13,881 nt of DNA from Muribaculaceae bacterium (GTDB taxonomy: Bacteria; Bacteroidota; Bacteroidia; Bacteroidales; Muribaculaceae): the NCBI GenBank assembly GCA_017619255.1, contig JAFZSS010000223.1, positions 1-13,881 of the forward strand, given 5' to 3'. The first letter of the stretch is position 1. Every line of letters starts with the position of its first letter. Below, piece by piece: positions 1 to 6,500 of the stretch. Position numbers and translations under genes: made by a program. The notes under the pieces are model-generated. The model had not been told where the DNA came from. It searched no databases and saw only the letters and a program-made list of their open reading frames with translations.

Positions 1-141
1 AATTTGTAATGCAAAGTCCGTTTCAATTGAAGGATACATGTTGATAACATGCAATGATATCAGACGCACCAATAAGGCTATGATATAAAAAGTAGCTATT
101 GCACCAATATGAATGTTCTTATAACTAAAGTTTAGTTTCAT
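1..141 (-). CDS. N-terminus of an unidentified membrane protein (partial)
   Basis: On the minus strand an ATG at 141 opens a frame of 47 codons with no stop that runs off the left edge. The translation begins MKLNFSYKNIHIGAIATFYI, and residues about 12-32 form a hydrophobic segment followed by a less hydrophobic stretch ending in ETDFALQI. This suggests a membrane protein with its first transmembrane helix near the N-terminus. A TATATTTG -7 promoter element lies about 34 bp upstream of the ATG, which supports it being a real gene start. The codons are AT-richer than in most neighbours. Some CPBP-type intramembrane proteases of Bacteroidales begin in a similar way, but no catalytic motif is in view and I do not assign a family. 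Confidence 0.6.
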   Translation of the reverse strand, partial: MKLNFSYKNIHIGAIATFYIIALLVRLISLHVINMYPSIETDFALQI

Positions 142-174
142 GCTTAATACCGATTTATCTTTCTGTCATTACGG

Positions 175-182
175 CAAATATA
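175..182 (-). promoter_or_regulatory. -7 promoter element for the partial gene at 1-141
   Basis: Read on the minus strand this is TATATTTG, an exact match to the Bacteroidetes TAnnTTTG -7 element. Upstream, a TTTA about 15 nt away is only a weak -33 candidate. Transcription would start near 168, leaving a leader of about 27 nt. The rest of the 142-340 interval holds nothing else I can identify. Confidence 0.5.
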
Positions 183-340
183 GCGATTTTTACGCCCTAA
201 ACACTTCATTTCTTTTAGATTTAGATAAATTTGGATGCGCCTCAACCATTAAAGCAAGCTTTATGGTCTTCGGCTTTCACAAATTTTCGGTGATTGATTG
301 TTCATGAGGCGCTGGTACTCGTCCTGCGCCCGATTGGATG

Positions 341-493
341 TCACTCCTTAGGGCCGTCTTTCTTTTGTTTATTGCGCTTGCGGGCTTTGAGTTCGTGGAC
401 CACGGCGATAAAGGCGATGAGCACACCGAGTATACCAACGAGCAGGGTGATGAGTTGATAATTCTCTTTGGCAAATGTGATTAGCGTATCCAT
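341..493 (-). CDS. Small single-pass membrane protein, 50 residues
   Basis: The minus strand carries ATG at 493-491 and TGA at 343-341, giving 50 residues that begin MDTLITFAKENYQL. Residues about 13-33 are a continuous hydrophobic helix (ITLLVGILGVLIAFIAVV). It is followed by a strongly basic, lysine- and arginine-rich tail from residue 36 ending in KDGPKE. That fits a single-span protein with its C-terminus in the cytoplasm (positive-inside rule). TATCTTTG, a good -7 element, sits about 21 bp upstream of the ATG and gives a leader of about 14 nt, like those of other genes here. I do not recognise a family. It is easily missed because longer frames overlap it in other phases. Conservation in relatives would settle whether it is real. 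Confidence 0.6.
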   Translation of the reverse strand: MDTLITFAKENYQLITLLVGILGVLIAFIAVVHELKARKRNKQKKDGPKE

Positions 494-513
494 AAATATC
501 AGTGTTTAAAGTG

Positions 514-560
514 CAAAGATAACGATTTTTGGAAAATTTGTTGTTTATTTGCCAAAGATA
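514..560 (-). promoter_or_regulatory. Two tandem -7 elements upstream of the small membrane protein
   Basis: The minus strand has TATCTTTG twice, at 521-514 and 560-553, 39 bp apart. Both match TAnnTTTG exactly. The proximal copy gives a leader of about 14 nt for the 341-493 gene and the distal one about 53 nt. Neither has a clear TTTG at the usual 19-21 nt spacing, so strength is uncertain. The remaining interval up to 747 holds one hairpin (690-721) and no other gene that I can support. Confidence 0.45.
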
Positions 561-689
561 AACCATAACATGAACAAGGCTGACATGGGCAAGGGCCTGC
601 GCAAGAAACTGGGGTTCTGACCACGCCTATATAAGGACTGTGCTGCGCACGGACAATCAAGCATATTATACTTTAAATATCCATACTAC

Positions 690-721
690 AATGGTGACGG
701 CCTAAACGGGCTGCCACCATT
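690..721. terminator. Intergenic hairpin, possible terminator of the 748-1287 gene
   Basis: Seven perfect base pairs (AATGGTG with CACCATT) continue after one mismatch into about five more (ACGGCC side with GGGCTG side), enclosing a small AU-rich loop. It lies 27 bp past the stop codon of the minus-strand gene ending at 748. No good T-tract follows on either strand, so intrinsic termination is only a possibility. Confidence 0.35.
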
Positions 722-747
722 ATTCATAGTTGATTATCTGCTCGCGA

Positions 748-1287
748 TTATTTCAGGTTGCGGTTCTCGGCGATGAGCAGCAGGCAGAAGATGATCTCCA
801 CTGCCACCATGCACAGGGCAAGGATGTGAGGCGGGAACATGAGCCCCACAATCAAAGCGCCTATAGTAATGACGCCAGTCATGATGTAATAAACCTTTGA
901 GCGGTACAGCCAGCCGAAGGGCAACAGGTGGGCGCCGAAGACCATCGCCAGCGTCATCACCATCTTCTCGGGTACCGCAGCATAGACCCACATCACAATG
1001 AGCAAGTAAGGTATCTGGGCCACCGAAAACACGATGCCCAACGAAGTGAGCGGATTCTCTTTATCATTGAAGGTGATGCCAAGCGGCTTAGACAGCATCC
1101 ATGCCAGCGGCATAAGCGGGCAGGTGCAGCAGAAGGTCAGCAGATTCTTGGTCTCAATAGGCAATTTGGTCAAGTGAACGATGAACACCAACATCCAAAT
1201 AATGACCGATGCCATGATGAAATGAAGTCCGCGTTTCTGGCCGCGGGCACACGCCGTTTTAGTCTGTTCAAGTGTTTGCTTATCCAT
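748..1287 (-). CDS. Multi-pass inner membrane protein, DUF7010-like
   Basis: This 179-residue protein has a short basic N-terminus (MDKQTLEQTKTACARGQKRG) followed by about six hydrophobic segments near residues 22-39, 49-66, 82-104, 108-127, 133-150 and 154-173. No signal peptide or soluble domain is visible. The overall plan and the motif GAHLLPFGWLY (residues 118-128) resemble the uncharacterised DUF7010 membrane family, as far as I can recall it. A CCTC cluster (C53, C54, C56) lies in the second membrane segment, which is unusual but of unknown meaning. No function can be inferred. It is divergent from the YigZ-like gene, and its -7 element at 1316-1309 gives a leader of about 14 nt, supporting this ATG. 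Confidence 0.8.
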   Translation of the reverse strand: MDKQTLEQTKTACARGQKRGLHFIMASVIIWMLVFIVHLTKLPIETKNLLTFCCTCPLMPLAWMLSKPLGITFNDKENPLTSLGIVFSVAQIPYLLIVMWVYAAVPEKMVMTLAMVFGAHLLPFGWLYRSKVYYIMTGVITIGALIVGLMFPPHILALCMVAVEIIFCLLLIAENRNLK

Positions 1288-1308
1288 ATTGCATATTTAT
1301 TTTCGATA

Positions 1309-1316
1309 CAAATATA
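1309..1316 (-). promoter_or_regulatory. -7 promoter element for the 748-1287 gene
   Basis: The minus strand reads TATATTTG, an exact TAnnTTTG match, with transcription predicted near 1302, about 14 nt before the ATG. No TTTG is found at the standard spacing. It is divergent from the + strand element at 1339-1346. Confidence 0.5.
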
Positions 1317-1338
1317 GACATGATTCGACAAAAACACT

Positions 1339-1346
1339 TAAATTTG
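1339..1346 (+). promoter_or_regulatory. -7 promoter element for the YigZ-like gene
   Basis: TAAATTTG matches TAnnTTTG and predicts transcription from about 1353, roughly 11 nt before the ATG at 1364. The in-frame ATG at 1289 would lie upstream of this start and is therefore unlikely. No clear -33 TTTG is present. Confidence 0.5.
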
Positions 1347-1363
1347 TAGCTGAATTATCTTTT

Positions 1364-1960
1364 ATGAGTGATTTCTACAAAACCGTCAAGGGCGTCTCGC
1401 AGGGCATTTACCGCGAGAAGATGTCGCGTTTCCTGGCGTTTGCCGAACCCGTGTCGAGCGCCGAGGAAGCCCGTGCCGTCATCAAGCGTTATGCCAACGA
1501 GTACCACGACGCGCGACATTGCTGCTGGGCCTACATGATCGGCACAGAGCGCAACGAGTACCTGAGCAGCGATAACGGCGAGCCCAGCGGCACAGCAGGC
1601 AAGCCCATCCTGGGGCAAATCAACTCCTTTGAACTCACTAACATCGTCATCGTCGTTATCCGCTACTTTGGTGGCATCAAGTTGGGCACTTCGGGACTCA
1701 TCGTTGCCTATCGTGAAGCAGCAAAACTCGCCATCGAGGCAGGCGAAATCCTTGAATGCCACGAGCAGGCACGACTGTCGTTCACATTCCCTTACCTGAG
1801 CATGAACGATGTAATGAAAGTGGTGAAAAAAAGCGAGTTGAGAGTTATCGAGCAGGCCTTTGACAATGTTTGTTCCATGACCATTGAGGCCGATGCCGAC
1901 AAAGTGCCAGCCCTGCGCGACCAGTTCGCCGCCATCGACGGTACAAGCATCATCGAGTGA
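1364..1960 (+). CDS. yigZ: YigZ/YvyE (IMPACT, UPF0029) family protein
   Basis: This 198-residue protein has the normal length for bacterial IMPACT-family proteins. The N-terminal domain carries both family signatures: DNGEPSGTAGKPIL at residues 70-83 and RYFGGIKLGTSGLIVAY at 100-116. The region after about residue 135 fits the ferredoxin-like C-terminal domain (DUF1949). Family members are cytoplasmic and have been linked to translation or RNA binding, but the bacterial role is unsettled. The start at 1364 (MSDFYKTVKG) is chosen because the family begins here and the -7 element at 1339-1346 lies between it and the upstream in-frame ATG at 1289. The reading frame is intact. It is convergent with the gene ending at 2048. 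Confidence 0.93.
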   Translation: MSDFYKTVKGVSQGIYREKMSRFLAFAEPVSSAEEARAVIKRYANEYHDARHCCWAYMIGTERNEYLSSDNGEPSGTAGKPILGQINSFELTNIVIVVIRYFGGIKLGTSGLIVAYREAAKLAIEAGEILECHEQARLSFTFPYLSMNDVMKVVKKSELRVIEQAFDNVCSMTIEADADKVPALRDQFAAIDGTSIIE

Positions 1961-2045
1961 CTGATTTCAAATAAGCCATCTCTGAGTGCGATTGTTGCCA
2001 GTTGATGCTGGGTATCAGAAAGAGAGGGTGAAAGGATAGTGGTGG

Positions 2046-2064
2046 GCTCAGTTTTTGAGCTTTT
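2046..2064 (+). terminator. Weak hairpin plus T-run, possible terminator of the YigZ-like gene
   Basis: GCTCA (2046-2050) pairs with TGAGC (2056-2060) around a GTTTT loop, then TTTTCC follows on the + strand. The stem is only 5 bp and overlaps the last codons of the convergent minus-strand gene, so the call is tentative. No better terminator exists in 1961-2047. Confidence 0.3.
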
Positions 2065-2812
2065 CCTTTGCCCGTTCAATCACAGTTCTGCAACTATCAC
2101 ATTCTTGAAGCATCATCAGGTCAAGAGCCTCTCTTTCAGGGGCAGCTGTTTCAATCTTTTGTCGCTTGCTGAAATTGGCAATATCCTCTTCACTGACTTT
2201 CATCAACTGCACACACCTCTCACGATAATCCTTCATGTCTTTGAGGAAAGCCCTATTTTCGTAAACATAATCGGGGAAACTGACATTCATCAACGCCTTT
2301 AAGGATTGTGATAATGGTTCGCGTTCCAAATCCGCTTTCAGCTCGTCCAACACCATTTCCTTGTATTTGCGGCGAGCCAAATAGAACGATGAGACCTCAT
2401 TGACAAAGTTGACATTGCCAATGGTGTTGAATGTCTCGATATTAGTAGAAAAAATCTTCTCGGTGATTTCAGAAAACTCCTCACCTATCCAAACAAACTT
2501 CGTTGGAAAGAGTAAGCGCAAACTGTCGAAGTGTTCAGGATGAAATGCCAAATCCTGCTGCATCGTCTGGCACTCGACTAACCCCGAATCTGCTTTTTCT
2601 AACATCTCTATGCTCTGGTCTATGTCATTGATCACCATCAGCGCCATTTCCTTCTTGGCCTCATTCTTCTTATGATGATCAATGATGGCTGCCGTTCCAA
2701 AGGTGAGTACAATCGATATCGTTGTAGCGATGAGCGACAACAAGAATTGTTTGATTGACGACATCCCGCTACCTGATTTAAGAGTGGTGGGCGTATGCAG
2801 TTTAATGTTCAT
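2048..2812 (-). CDS. Membrane-anchored protein of unknown function
   Basis: This 254-residue protein has one hydrophobic segment at residues about 22-44 (FLLSLIATTISIVLTFGTAA) preceded by lysines, then a long soluble region. The soluble part is rich in charged, probably helical sequence (for example KKNEAKKEMALMVINDIDQS), so a single N-terminal anchor with an extracytoplasmic helical domain is likely. A C-x-x-C pair lies near the C-terminus (C238, C241, in QECDSCRT). I do not recognise the family. An alternative start is Met17 at 2764, just before the membrane segment. It follows the thioesterase gene by 106 bp on the same strand. I found no convincing promoter or terminator in that gap, so it may be the last gene of the ybaK-aroC operon. 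Confidence 0.75.
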   Translation of the reverse strand: MNIKLHTPTTLKSGSGMSSIKQFLLSLIATTISIVLTFGTAAIIDHHKKNEAKKEMALMVINDIDQSIEMLEKADSGLVECQTMQQDLAFHPEHFDSLRLLFPTKFVWIGEEFSEITEKIFSTNIETFNTIGNVNFVNEVSSFYLARRKYKEMVLDELKADLEREPLSQSLKALMNVSFPDYVYENRAFLKDMKDYRERCVQLMKVSEEDIANFSKRQKIETAAPEREALDLMMLQECDSCRTVIERAKEKLKN

Positions 2813-2918
2813 AAGTCTTAATCGGTATTTTTAAAGTATGCAACAGTAAAAAAGATTCTTTATTTCATTATTCTCGGTGATTAAGCTCAACTTCTCACGC
2901 GAGCAGCGGTCGGTTGGA

Positions 2919-3668
2919 TTAATGTCGTTCTTGCCAGAGGAAGCGAGCGCGGACATGGTCATTTCCATCAGCGTCGGTGATGCTCATGTGAGAATCCAGC
3001 GGATTGCTGTCGTCGATGACGAACTGGGCGGTCTCTCCGTAATGCGTCTCCTTGATGAAGGAGACCTCCATGCGACGGATGAAATAGTTGTCATAGCAGT
3101 CCATGTCGAATAGGTTCATCAAGTGCGACAGATAGCGCACGGTATTGACATGACGGTTGAAGTCACAATCCATGTAGCCGAAGGTATAGTCCACGGCATG
3201 TCCCTCCTCGATGGGGCGCAAGCGGCTCATCGGCTCGATGGGACATGGCAAGTTGGATACCTTGTCACTGATATAGCCAAGCTGTGACATATCCACACTG
3301 GCGCGAGTGCTCATGTCGATGACCATCCAAATGGTGCGCACATAGCCCAGCGGCTTGCCCTGAGCATCGTCAAGGCGCATATTACGCTGCGAGAAATGGC
3401 GGTTATAGTCCTCGATCCATGTGGTGAGGGTGTAGTTCTCGTTGATTTTGGGATAGGCCTCAAGTTCGATAGTCACGCGAGACAGGACCCACACCTGGTT
3501 GTCCTGAATCAGGCGGGCATAGCCAGCGCCCCAGGAGTTGGCATGGAAGGTGGCGACCTCGATGATGCGCGTCATCAACAGCGTCAGGGGCATCTCGCCC
3601 TGCGGATTACACTCACCGGCAGCAAGGTAGTAGGTCTTGGAAAAGACTTTTTTATCGTCAGAGCACAT
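2919..3668 (-). CDS. Acyl-ACP thioesterase (FatA/FatB-type, double hotdog)
   Basis: This cytoplasmic enzyme of 249 residues should hydrolyse acyl-ACP to release free fatty acid. Length and layout fit the bacterial acyl-ACP thioesterase family (PF01643): an N-terminal hotdog domain (about 5-130) with the helix region NPQGEMPLTLLMTRIIEVAT and the segment WVLSRVTIELEAYPK, and a C-terminal hotdog domain (about 150-248). The second domain carries the catalytic D-x-N-x-H motif (D169, N171, H173, in DFNRHVN), and E207 in FIKET sits where the plant enzymes have their fourth catalytic residue. Chain-length preference cannot be read from sequence. The start overlaps the end of aroC by 11 bp in another frame, so translation is probably coupled. 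The frame is intact. Confidence 0.92.
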   Translation of the reverse strand: MCSDDKKVFSKTYYLAAGECNPQGEMPLTLLMTRIIEVATFHANSWGAGYARLIQDNQVWVLSRVTIELEAYPKINENYTLTTWIEDYNRHFSQRNMRLDDAQGKPLGYVRTIWMVIDMSTRASVDMSQLGYISDKVSNLPCPIEPMSRLRPIEEGHAVDYTFGYMDCDFNRHVNTVRYLSHLMNLFDMDCYDNYFIRRMEVSFIKETHYGETAQFVIDDSNPLDSHMSITDADGNDHVRARFLWQERH

Positions 3669-4662
3669 TGGTTTTCTTGATTAAGTAGTTGTCTAAAATG
3701 ACGAGCGCCGCCATCGCCTCGACGATGGGCAATGCCCGCGGCAGTACACAGGCGTCATGGCGACCCTGGGGCTGAAGAATTACCGGATTACCATTACGGT
3801 CGACGGCGGGCAGCTCTCGCATAAGTGTGGGCACGGGCTTGAAGGCGATACGCATCGTGATGTTCTCACCATTGCTGATGCCGCCCTGGATGCCGCCCGA
3901 GTGATTGGTCACAGTGCCGAGAGTGCCGTCGGTGCGTTTCTCAAACAGGTCCATCACCTCGCTGCCTCGCTTAGTGGCCATATCAAAGCCGTCGCCGTAC
4001 TCAAAGCCGTGGACCGAGGGGATGCTCATCATCGCCGCCGCCAATTGGGCATGCAGTTTGCCGAACAGCGGCTCTCCCAACCCGACAGGCACACCCTTGA
4101 TTACACACTCAACGATTCCGCCCAGGGTGTCACCCTCCTTAACGGCCTCTTGTAATGCCTGTTCCATATCGGCCACGCCAAGGCGAGGCCCTACAAAATC
4201 GATCTGTGCCTCAATGGTGATGCCCAGACGCTCCAACGCCTGGATGGCAATGCCGCCAGCCACCACACGAGAAACCGTCTCGCGTGCCGAAGCACGGCCG
4301 CCACCACGCGGGTCATGGATACCGTACTTGGCCTCCCAAGTGTAGTCGGCGTGGTTGGGACGATAGCAGCGGGCGATTTCCTCGTAGTCGGCACTGTGGG
4401 CATCGCAGTTACGCACCAGGAAGCCGATAGGTGTTCCCAGTGTCTTGCCTTGCCAGATGCCCGAAAGCACCTCAACCCTATCCATCTCGTCACGAGCACT
4501 GCTGCCAACGGTCTGTCCCGTGCGTCGACGGTCTACAAAGCGCTGCAGCTTGTCCAAGTCAATGTCCACCCCGGCGGGCATACCCTCGAGCACGCCGCCG
4601 ACAGCGGGTCCATGGGACTCACCAAAGGAGGTGAGTGTCAATATTTTACCTATAGTATTCAT
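3658..4662 (-). CDS. aroC: Chorismate synthase
   Basis: AroC converts 5-enolpyruvylshikimate 3-phosphate to chorismate, the last shikimate-pathway step, using reduced FMN. All three family signatures are visible in the 334-residue product: GESHG at residues 14-18, GGGRASARET at 120-129, and GRHDACVLPRALP at 300-312. The catalytic-region motif PNHADYT (H104) and the flavin/substrate region GGIQGGISNGE (256-266) are also present. It is slightly shorter than many relatives (about 350-360). RRRTGQ at 45-50 has Thr where RRRPG is usual. Its ATG overlaps the ybaK-like stop codon by 4 bp and its end overlaps the thioesterase start, so it is the middle gene of a tight operon. No other shikimate gene is in the window. 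Confidence 0.97.
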   Translation of the reverse strand: MNTIGKILTLTSFGESHGPAVGGVLEGMPAGVDIDLDKLQRFVDRRRTGQTVGSSARDEMDRVEVLSGIWQGKTLGTPIGFLVRNCDAHSADYEEIARCYRPNHADYTWEAKYGIHDPRGGGRASARETVSRVVAGGIAIQALERLGITIEAQIDFVGPRLGVADMEQALQEAVKEGDTLGGIVECVIKGVPVGLGEPLFGKLHAQLAAAMMSIPSVHGFEYGDGFDMATKRGSEVMDLFEKRTDGTLGTVTNHSGGIQGGISNGENITMRIAFKPVPTLMRELPAVDRNGNPVILQPQGRHDACVLPRALPIVEAMAALVILDNYLIKKTNVL

Positions 4663-5150
4663 TCTGTCTTAGCAGCTATCAAATCAACGGTTTCGGCGCC
4701 GACAAACGCTACAAGCGCCTGCGGGTCAATCTTAAACTGCAATCCACGCACTCCCGCACTCACATAGATGTAGTCATACAGGATGCAGGTCTCATCGATA
4801 TAGGTAGGGAACGGCTTTTTCATGCCCACAGGTGAGCAACCGCCACGGATATAGCCCGTAGTGGGGAGCAATTCCTTCATGGGAATGAGGTCCACCTTCT
4901 TGTTGCCAGACACCTTAGCGGCCTTTTTCAGGTCCACTGCCTCGGCACCAGGGATGACACAAACAAAATGGCCTGTCTTGTCGCCCTGCAGAATCAGTGT
5001 CTTGAACACTTGCTCGATGTCCTCGCCTAGCTGATCGGCGATGTGTTGAGCACCCAAATCGTCCTCGTCCACCTCATAAGGGATGAGCTCGTATTGGACA
5101 GCCGCAGAGTCCAAGAGGCGCGCCGCATTGGTTTTAGCGATTTTTTTCAT
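4659..5150 (-). CDS. ybaK: Cys-tRNA(Pro)/Cys-tRNA(Cys) deacylase, YbaK/EbsC family
   Basis: This 163-residue cytoplasmic protein matches the YbaK/EbsC editing family, which hydrolyses Cys-tRNA(Pro) mischarged by prolyl-tRNA synthetase. The key lysine lies in VFKTLIL (K50), and the second signature is GGCSPVGMKK at 103-112. The AEAVDLKKAAKVSG segment (69-82) is also typical. Length is normal. It is the first gene of the operon with aroC and the thioesterase: its stop overlaps the aroC ATG by 4 bp. Transcription comes from the promoter at 5203-5172, with a leader of about 15 nt and no Shine-Dalgarno sequence. Confidence 0.93.
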   Translation of the reverse strand: MKKIAKTNAARLLDSAAVQYELIPYEVDEDDLGAQHIADQLGEDIEQVFKTLILQGDKTGHFVCVIPGAEAVDLKKAAKVSGNKKVDLIPMKELLPTTGYIRGGCSPVGMKKPFPTYIDETCILYDYIYVSAGVRGLQFKIDPQALVAFVGAETVDLIAAKTE

Positions 5151-5155
5151 TAGTT

Positions 5156-5188
5156 TTTGCCTTTATTGCCGCAAAGTTACTACTTTTG
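5156..5188 (+). promoter_or_regulatory. Promoter for the thioredoxin-fold protein gene
   Basis: TTTG at 5156-5159 and TACTTTTG at 5181-5188 match the Bacteroidetes -33/-7 consensus with a 21-nt spacer. Transcription should begin near 5195, about 29 nt before the ATG at 5224. The elements interleave with the divergent promoter at 5172-5203. Confidence 0.7.
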
Positions 5189-5203
5189 CGGCTACAGAAC
5201 AAA
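5172..5203 (-). promoter_or_regulatory. Promoter for the ybaK-aroC-thioesterase operon
   Basis: On the minus strand TTTG (5203-5200), a 20-nt spacer and TAACTTTG (5179-5172) match the -33/-7 consensus. Transcription should begin near 5165, about 15 nt before the ATG at 5150. The -7 element is one base from that of the divergent promoter. Confidence 0.72.
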
Positions 5204-5223
5204 ATTTAAATAATATAGGACAA

Positions 5224-6420
5224 ATGAAGAAACTCATTTTCACTGCTATCCTTGCCCTTGCAGGATGGTTTACCTCTCAGGCGCAATCAATGCCCGCACC
5301 AGAAAAGTTCAACGAATTCATTGAGCAGATTGCCAAGCAGACTCCCCAAAACGCCGAAATTCTGATGATGGCCACAATGGAGTCTCTCACCGAGAACCCC
5401 AAGGGCTACCGCCAAATGCTGGAGTTGGCCGAGCGTCGTTTCAGCGATCCCGCTGACCCCATTCACAACGAGGCCCTGTACATGGTCGTCTTAAAGCATG
5501 CCACCGAGAAATTTGTGCTCAGTGCCGGCGAGAAAGAAAAGCAACGCCTCTTGCTTGAGGGTGCCAAGAAAAACATGATTGGCACTGTTGCCAGCGACTT
5601 TGATTATGTGACGCCCAGAGACAAGAATGTTCACCATCTCAAAGACCTCAAGGCCGACAATATCCTCATCTATTTCAACAACCCTGACTGCGAATCATGT
5701 GAAATGGTGAAGCAACGCTTGGCCGACAGCGAATTAATCAACCAACTCGTGAATGACAAGAAACTCATCGTGCTGGCCATCTACCCCTATGATGACCAGA
5801 AGTTGTGGAATAAGGCCCAATATCCTAAGATGATGATCAACGGTTGGAACCAGAGTCGCAGTATTGAATACAACGAGTTGTATGACTTGCCCACCCTGCC
5901 ATGCTTTTACCTGCTGGACAAGGACTACAAAGTACTGATAAAGAACGAGGGCAGCCTCAACAAGGTAGAAGCCATACTCAAGGACATCTACACGCCTAAG
6001 GAAGAGGCACCGAAACCCGCTGCTGAAGCACCTTCCGAGAAAACTGTCGCTAAACCCGAACCTCTTCCCGCAGCCGTACTTGCCGACCCTGATGATCCCA
6101 ATGTCAAGCGAAGCGAACAGATGTTGACCTATCTCATTGAGGACAATAGTCAAGAGATTTATAATATGATGGCCGACCAGGTGAAACAGCGTTTCGAGCC
6201 CAGCAACCTTGGCGGAGCCATTACCGCCATGGAAAGCCAGATGGGCAAATACCAAAGCCATGGCCCCTGGAAAAGCCAGGTCATCAAAGGCAGGAAAGCC
6301 TACCTCACATTAATGAGTTTTGAGAAAGAGGAAGTGGGCATGATGATTTTCTTTGACAACGACGGAAAAATCCTGGGTCTCAGCCCCGTTGACCCCAATA
6401 TTGTTAAAGACAACAACTGA
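5224..6420 (+). CDS. Exported thioredoxin-fold protein: DUF5106 - thioredoxin - DUF3887-like
   Basis: This 398-residue protein has a signal peptide (MKKLIFTAILALAGWFTSQAQ, cleavage near residue 21). Residues about 25-130 resemble DUF5106, which often precedes TlpA-like domains in Bacteroidetes. Residues about 135-255 form a thioredoxin-like domain with CxxC at C156-C159 (NPDCESCEMV) and the expected cis-proline at P226 in TLPCFYLL. A Pro/Ala/Glu-rich linker (258-285) follows, then a C-terminal domain (about 293-390) that resembles DUF3887. An extracytoplasmic thiol-disulfide role is likely; partners are unknown. C227 directly follows the cis-proline, which is unusual. The ATG at 5224 is chosen over the in-frame one at 5083 because it lies inside the predicted transcript and gives a clean signal peptide. 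The gene ends in a strong terminator. Confidence 0.88.
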   Translation: MKKLIFTAILALAGWFTSQAQSMPAPEKFNEFIEQIAKQTPQNAEILMMATMESLTENPKGYRQMLELAERRFSDPADPIHNEALYMVVLKHATEKFVLSAGEKEKQRLLLEGAKKNMIGTVASDFDYVTPRDKNVHHLKDLKADNILIYFNNPDCESCEMVKQRLADSELINQLVNDKKLIVLAIYPYDDQKLWNKAQYPKMMINGWNQSRSIEYNELYDLPTLPCFYLLDKDYKVLIKNEGSLNKVEAILKDIYTPKEEAPKPAAEAPSEKTVAKPEPLPAAVLADPDDPNVKRSEQMLTYLIEDNSQEIYNMMADQVKQRFEPSNLGGAITAMESQMGKYQSHGPWKSQVIKGRKAYLTLMSFEKEEVGMMIFFDNDGKILGLSPVDPNIVKDNN

Positions 6421-6443
6421 TTGCCACTCAACTACACCATTAT

Positions 6444-6483
6444 AAAGAAGCCTGCCAGCCCTTATGAGCTGGCAGGCTTCTTT
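6444..6483. terminator. Bidirectional intrinsic terminator
   Basis: A perfect 16-bp stem (AAAGAAGCCTGCCAGC at 6444-6459 with its complement at 6468-6483) encloses an 8-nt loop. The stem's own A/T ends provide a short T-run on either strand. It lies between the convergent genes ending at 6420 (+) and 6501 (-), and probably serves both. Confidence 0.88.
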
Positions 6484-6500
6484 CAGTACCATTCAATCAA

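Noticed and set aside
277..474. 65-residue minus-strand frame over the small membrane protein
   Set aside because: It overlaps the 50-residue frame in another phase, has low-complexity Ser/Pro-rich content and no start context. The membrane protein frame has a clear helix and promoter.
570..620. Plus-strand ATG with a 16-residue frame ending in KKLGF
   Set aside because: It is too short to judge, with no promoter placed to serve it and no recognisable family. It could be a fragment of a decayed gene, but nothing supports that.
4625..4633. AAAGGAGGT on the + strand, like a ribosome binding site
   Set aside because: It lies inside aroC on the opposite strand with no gene following in the right frame. 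It is the complement of coding sequence.
5156..5203. CAAAGTTAC/TACTTTTG considered as an operator palindrome
   Set aside because: The near-symmetry is explained by two facing -7 elements, so no separate repressor site is needed.
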